From the NCBI GenBank assembly GCA_001780825.1, contig MFIX01000116.1, positions 7,704 through 22,565 of the forward strand: a stretch of 14,862 nucleotides of DNA, written 5' to 3'. Shown here one piece after another: positions 13,220 through 14,862 of this stretch. The first letter of the stretch is position 1; every line of letters begins with the position of its first letter. Both the position numbers and the translations under genes were made by a program. The DNA is from Candidatus Glassbacteria bacterium RIFCSPLOWO2_12_FULL_58_11 (GTDB lineage: Bacteria; Gemmatimonadota; Glassbacteria; GWA2-58-10). The notes beneath the pieces are model-generated. The model had not been told where the DNA came from. It did no database searches and saw only the letters and a program-made list of their open reading frames with translations.

Positions 13220-14422
13220 ATGGTCAGGGAAATAATCAGCTTTATCGCGGTGGCTGCTTTTCTTGCCGTTCTGTTGTGGCTGCCCCATGAGGATTGGCGC
13301 TCCTACGAGCGCGGATACCGCCGGACCGCCGATCAGCTCGGCTCCGGAATTACCCTGCCGGAGGGGAAGGCGGCCAGGGGAAAAATCGAGCCGGAGAAGC
13401 TGGAGGAGCTTTTCAAGCTGATCGCGGGCGGGGCGCTGGCCGTCCGGGTGGACCGGCTTTCCGATTCGTTGCAGGCCCTGATCCTGGAGCTGGACGAGTA
13501 TCGCGGCCTGCTTTTTTCCGCCAGGGAAACAGTCAGGTACGGCACTGGGGGCGGGAGTGAAAGATTACGGGTCGGCTATTTTTCGGCGGTCCGGGACCTG
13601 ACGCGCCTGGGCCAGGAAACCGGACAGCTTTCTGTCGAGGCCGATTCGCTGAGCGAAAGCCTGGAGGCGGTGGAACGGCTGGCCTCCGCTGGTGAAAGCA
13701 CGGCCTCGGCCATTCCGGAGATACATCTGATCCGGCCCTCCAGGGTGCCGGTCCGGGAAGCCTGTACGAGCTGTCATCTCCTGTCCGAGGACAGCCGGCG
13801 GGTGCTGCTCTATCCGGAAGGGGAGGAGAAAAGCTATCCGGAGGAAATGCTCCGGCATCCGCCGCGCGAGTTCGGCTGTACGATCTGCCATCGCGGCTCG
13901 CCGGAGGCCCTGGAATTCGGACCGGCGCACGATTCCGACTCTTTCGGCCGGTCTTTCCGGCCGGGCCGGATGGCGCTGCGCTCCTGCGGAGTCTGCCATG
14001 CCGACCGCTCGCCGCTGAGATTTTCCAGCGTGCCTTTCAACTGGCCGGATGGCTGCATCGAGTGCCACGAGCAGGACAAGCTCAGTCTGCTTGCCGACTC
14101 CTCGGCCACCACGGCGCTGGACTATCCTCTCGATTTGCGGGAATTTCGTTTCTGGCTGCTCCGTCACTGGGGTGAAAAGCTCGGGAAAGTCCCCGACCGG
14201 GAGGAATTCGAGCAGGCGGCCGACATGTTGGTCTCCGGCCTGGTGAAGTCCGCTCCAGCCGTGGCGGATACCGGTACGGTCCAGGCGGCGGGCGATAGCA
14301 GCCGGGCCGATGGAGAGCGGATGTTCCGTTGCCCGTCCTGCGGCCGGACCTTCAACTTTTCCGCGAGCGGAGTGCCGGCCTGTCCGCTGGATGGCACAGC
14401 GCTCGAACCGGTGGGAAACTGA
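13220..14422 (+). CDS. Membrane-anchored tetrahaem cytochrome c with C-terminal zinc ribbon
   Basis: The 400-residue protein has one N-terminal membrane segment (about 4-21, uncleaved anchor or signal). A helical, coiled-coil-like region follows at about 55-155, then four haem c motifs: CTSCH (182-186), CTICH (220-224), CGVCH (256-260) and CIECH (279-283). Extra histidines that could be distal ligands are His213 (RHPP), His237 (PAHDS) and His315 (RHWG). The HPPREFGCTICHRG arrangement resembles the 'HP...FGCTxCHxG' pattern of multihaem electron carriers. Residues 371-391 form a zinc-ribbon-like knuckle (CPSCG, then CPLDG; Cys371, Cys374, Cys388), unusual on a protein whose haem domain must be periplasmic. 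It probably passes electrons in the periplasm. GGGAG (13210-13214) lies 5 bases before ATG. The HNH gene starts 2 bases after its TGA. The haem count is certain; partners are unknown. Confidence 0.88.
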   Translation: MVREIISFIAVAAFLAVLLWLPHEDWRSYERGYRRTADQLGSGITLPEGKAARGKIEPEKLEELFKLIAGGALAVRVDRLSDSLQALILELDEYRGLLFSARETVRYGTGGGSERLRVGYFSAVRDLTRLGQETGQLSVEADSLSESLEAVERLASAGESTASAIPEIHLIRPSRVPVREACTSCHLLSEDSRRVLLYPEGEEKSYPEEMLRHPPREFGCTICHRGSPEALEFGPAHDSDSFGRSFRPGRMALRSCGVCHADRSPLRFSSVPFNWPDGCIECHEQDKLSLLADSSATTALDYPLDLREFRFWLLRHWGEKLGKVPDREEFEQAADMLVSGLVKSAPAVADTGTVQAAGDSSRADGERMFRCPSCGRTFNFSASGVPACPLDGTALEPVGN

Positions 14423-14424
14423 TT

Positions 14425-14784
14425 TTGAAGTGCTCTAAATGCGGCCTGCCGCTCGACCCGGGCCAGCTGCGTGAGACTCCCACCGCTGGAGACTGCTGGC
14501 CGGTCTGTAAAACCTGCCGGAGCGGCGAAAAGCCGGTTTTCGCTTACAGCCGGCAGACCCTGCTGAGGACCCTGTATGGCGCGGGCCGAAGTATCTCCGC
14601 TTGCCATGCCTGCGGCCTTCAGGACAAACTCGAGCTCCACTGGATCAGGCCGCTGGCGGCCGGAGGCCGGCCTGAAAGCAATAACCTGCTGGCGCTTTGC
14701 CGGGCCTGCCACGACAAAGCCCACGCCGGAGCCCGGATTATCGGCAGAGCGGCCGTGGTGGTCAGGAAAACTAAGACAGAATAG
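14425..14784 (+). CDS. Zinc-ribbon HNH-family protein with altered active site
   Basis: The 119-residue product starts most plausibly at TTG 14425, two bases after the cytochrome stop, with GGGA (14413-14416) 8 bases upstream. Earlier in-frame codons would overlap the cytochrome gene heavily. Residues 3-31 carry a four-Cys zinc site (Cys3, Cys6, Cys28, Cys31). Residues 60-100 match the HNH endonuclease ββα-metal core: CHACG (60-64), LELHWIRPLAAGG (69-81), ESNNLLALC (84-92) and CRACHDKAH (92-100), with a structural zinc from Cys60, Cys63, Cys92 and Cys95. In active HNH enzymes the strand usually reads HH or DH; here it is His72-Trp73, so the general-base His seems replaced. The protein may be an inactive DNA-binding relative or use another residue. 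It is probably cytoplasmic, an odd partner for a periplasmic cytochrome, although spacing suggests cotranscription. Confidence 0.8.
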   Translation: MKCSKCGLPLDPGQLRETPTAGDCWPVCKTCRSGEKPVFAYSRQTLLRTLYGAGRSISACHACGLQDKLELHWIRPLAAGGRPESNNLLALCRACHDKAHAGARIIGRAAVVVRKTKTE

Positions 14785-14789
14785 AAGGC

Positions 14790-14803
14790 GTTGAGAAATC
14801 AAC
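14790..14803 (+). other. Short GAAA-loop hairpin after the HNH gene
   Basis: GTTGA (14790-14794), GAAA, TCAAC (14799-14803): a 5-base-pair stem with a GNRA-type loop, six bases after the stop codon. No T-tract follows, so it is not a convincing terminator. Nothing else was recognised in the last 80 bases. Confidence 0.25.
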
Positions 14804-14862
14804 TTAAATCGTGGATCTCCGGTTACAGTCGAGCACCGGTTTCGCTATAAATAATGTATCAA

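Noticed and set aside
14329..14424. Upstream extension of the HNH frame into the cytochrome gene
   Set aside because: The extension would overlap the conserved zinc ribbon of the cytochrome by about 90 bases in another frame. The TTG at 14425 is better placed, right after the stop codon and behind GGGA.

Overview
The window looks like a chromosomal stretch from an uncultured, GC-rich bacterium with a Gram-negative envelope, probably in the wider FCB (Bacteroidetes-Chlorobi-Fibrobacteres and relatives) assemblage. The clues are a C-terminal 'NYPNPFNPST' plus FlgD-like sorting domain of the type IX secretion kind, two dockerin-like calcium-binding modules on exported proteins, two lipobox lipoproteins and a multihaem cytochrome c. 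No rRNA, tRNA, transposase or phage gene was seen, so the phylum assignment is inference.

Layout. (1) 1-1470 (+): 3' part of a right-handed beta-helix protein cut by the window edge. (2) 1663-4698 (-): lipoprotein glycoside hydrolase related to family GH42, convergent with the first gene, with a palindromic terminator between them. (3) 5245-7125 (+): acetolactate-synthase-like thiamine-diphosphate enzyme with a good sigma70-type promoter and an intrinsic terminator, so probably a single-gene unit. (4) 7412-9241 (+): exported eight-repeat beta-propeller with dockerin and type IX sorting domains. (5) 9392-10939 (+): lipoprotein of unknown function with an SH3-like segment and a tail rich in Asp-Ser motifs. 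(6) 11165-11482 (+): small single-pass membrane protein. (7) 11537-12236 (-): TPR protein followed by a 50-residue membrane protein that starts at TTG behind a strong Shine-Dalgarno site. (8) 12404-13000 (-): dockerin-plastocyanin fusion. (9) 13220-14784 (+): membrane-anchored tetrahaem cytochrome c with a C-terminal zinc ribbon, closely followed by a zinc-ribbon/HNH protein.

How the genes fit together. Most products are predicted to be envelope or secreted proteins. The beta-helix protein and the GH42-like lipoprotein fit polysaccharide handling. The blue-copper protein and the tetrahaem cytochrome are divergently transcribed from one 219-base region carrying an 11-base inverted repeat, which suggests a small electron-transfer locus. 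The acetolactate-synthase-like gene stands alone, without a small subunit or other branched-chain amino acid genes.

The observations most worth following are the redox pair, the unlisted 50-residue membrane protein, two intergenic palindromes that differ by fully compensated base changes, and three enzymes whose key motifs depart from the family norm: HNH with Trp for the expected base His, the ThDP enzyme with GDE instead of GDG, and the GH42-like enzyme with Tyr-Glu instead of Asn-Glu. I found no clear-cut new defence or mobile system.
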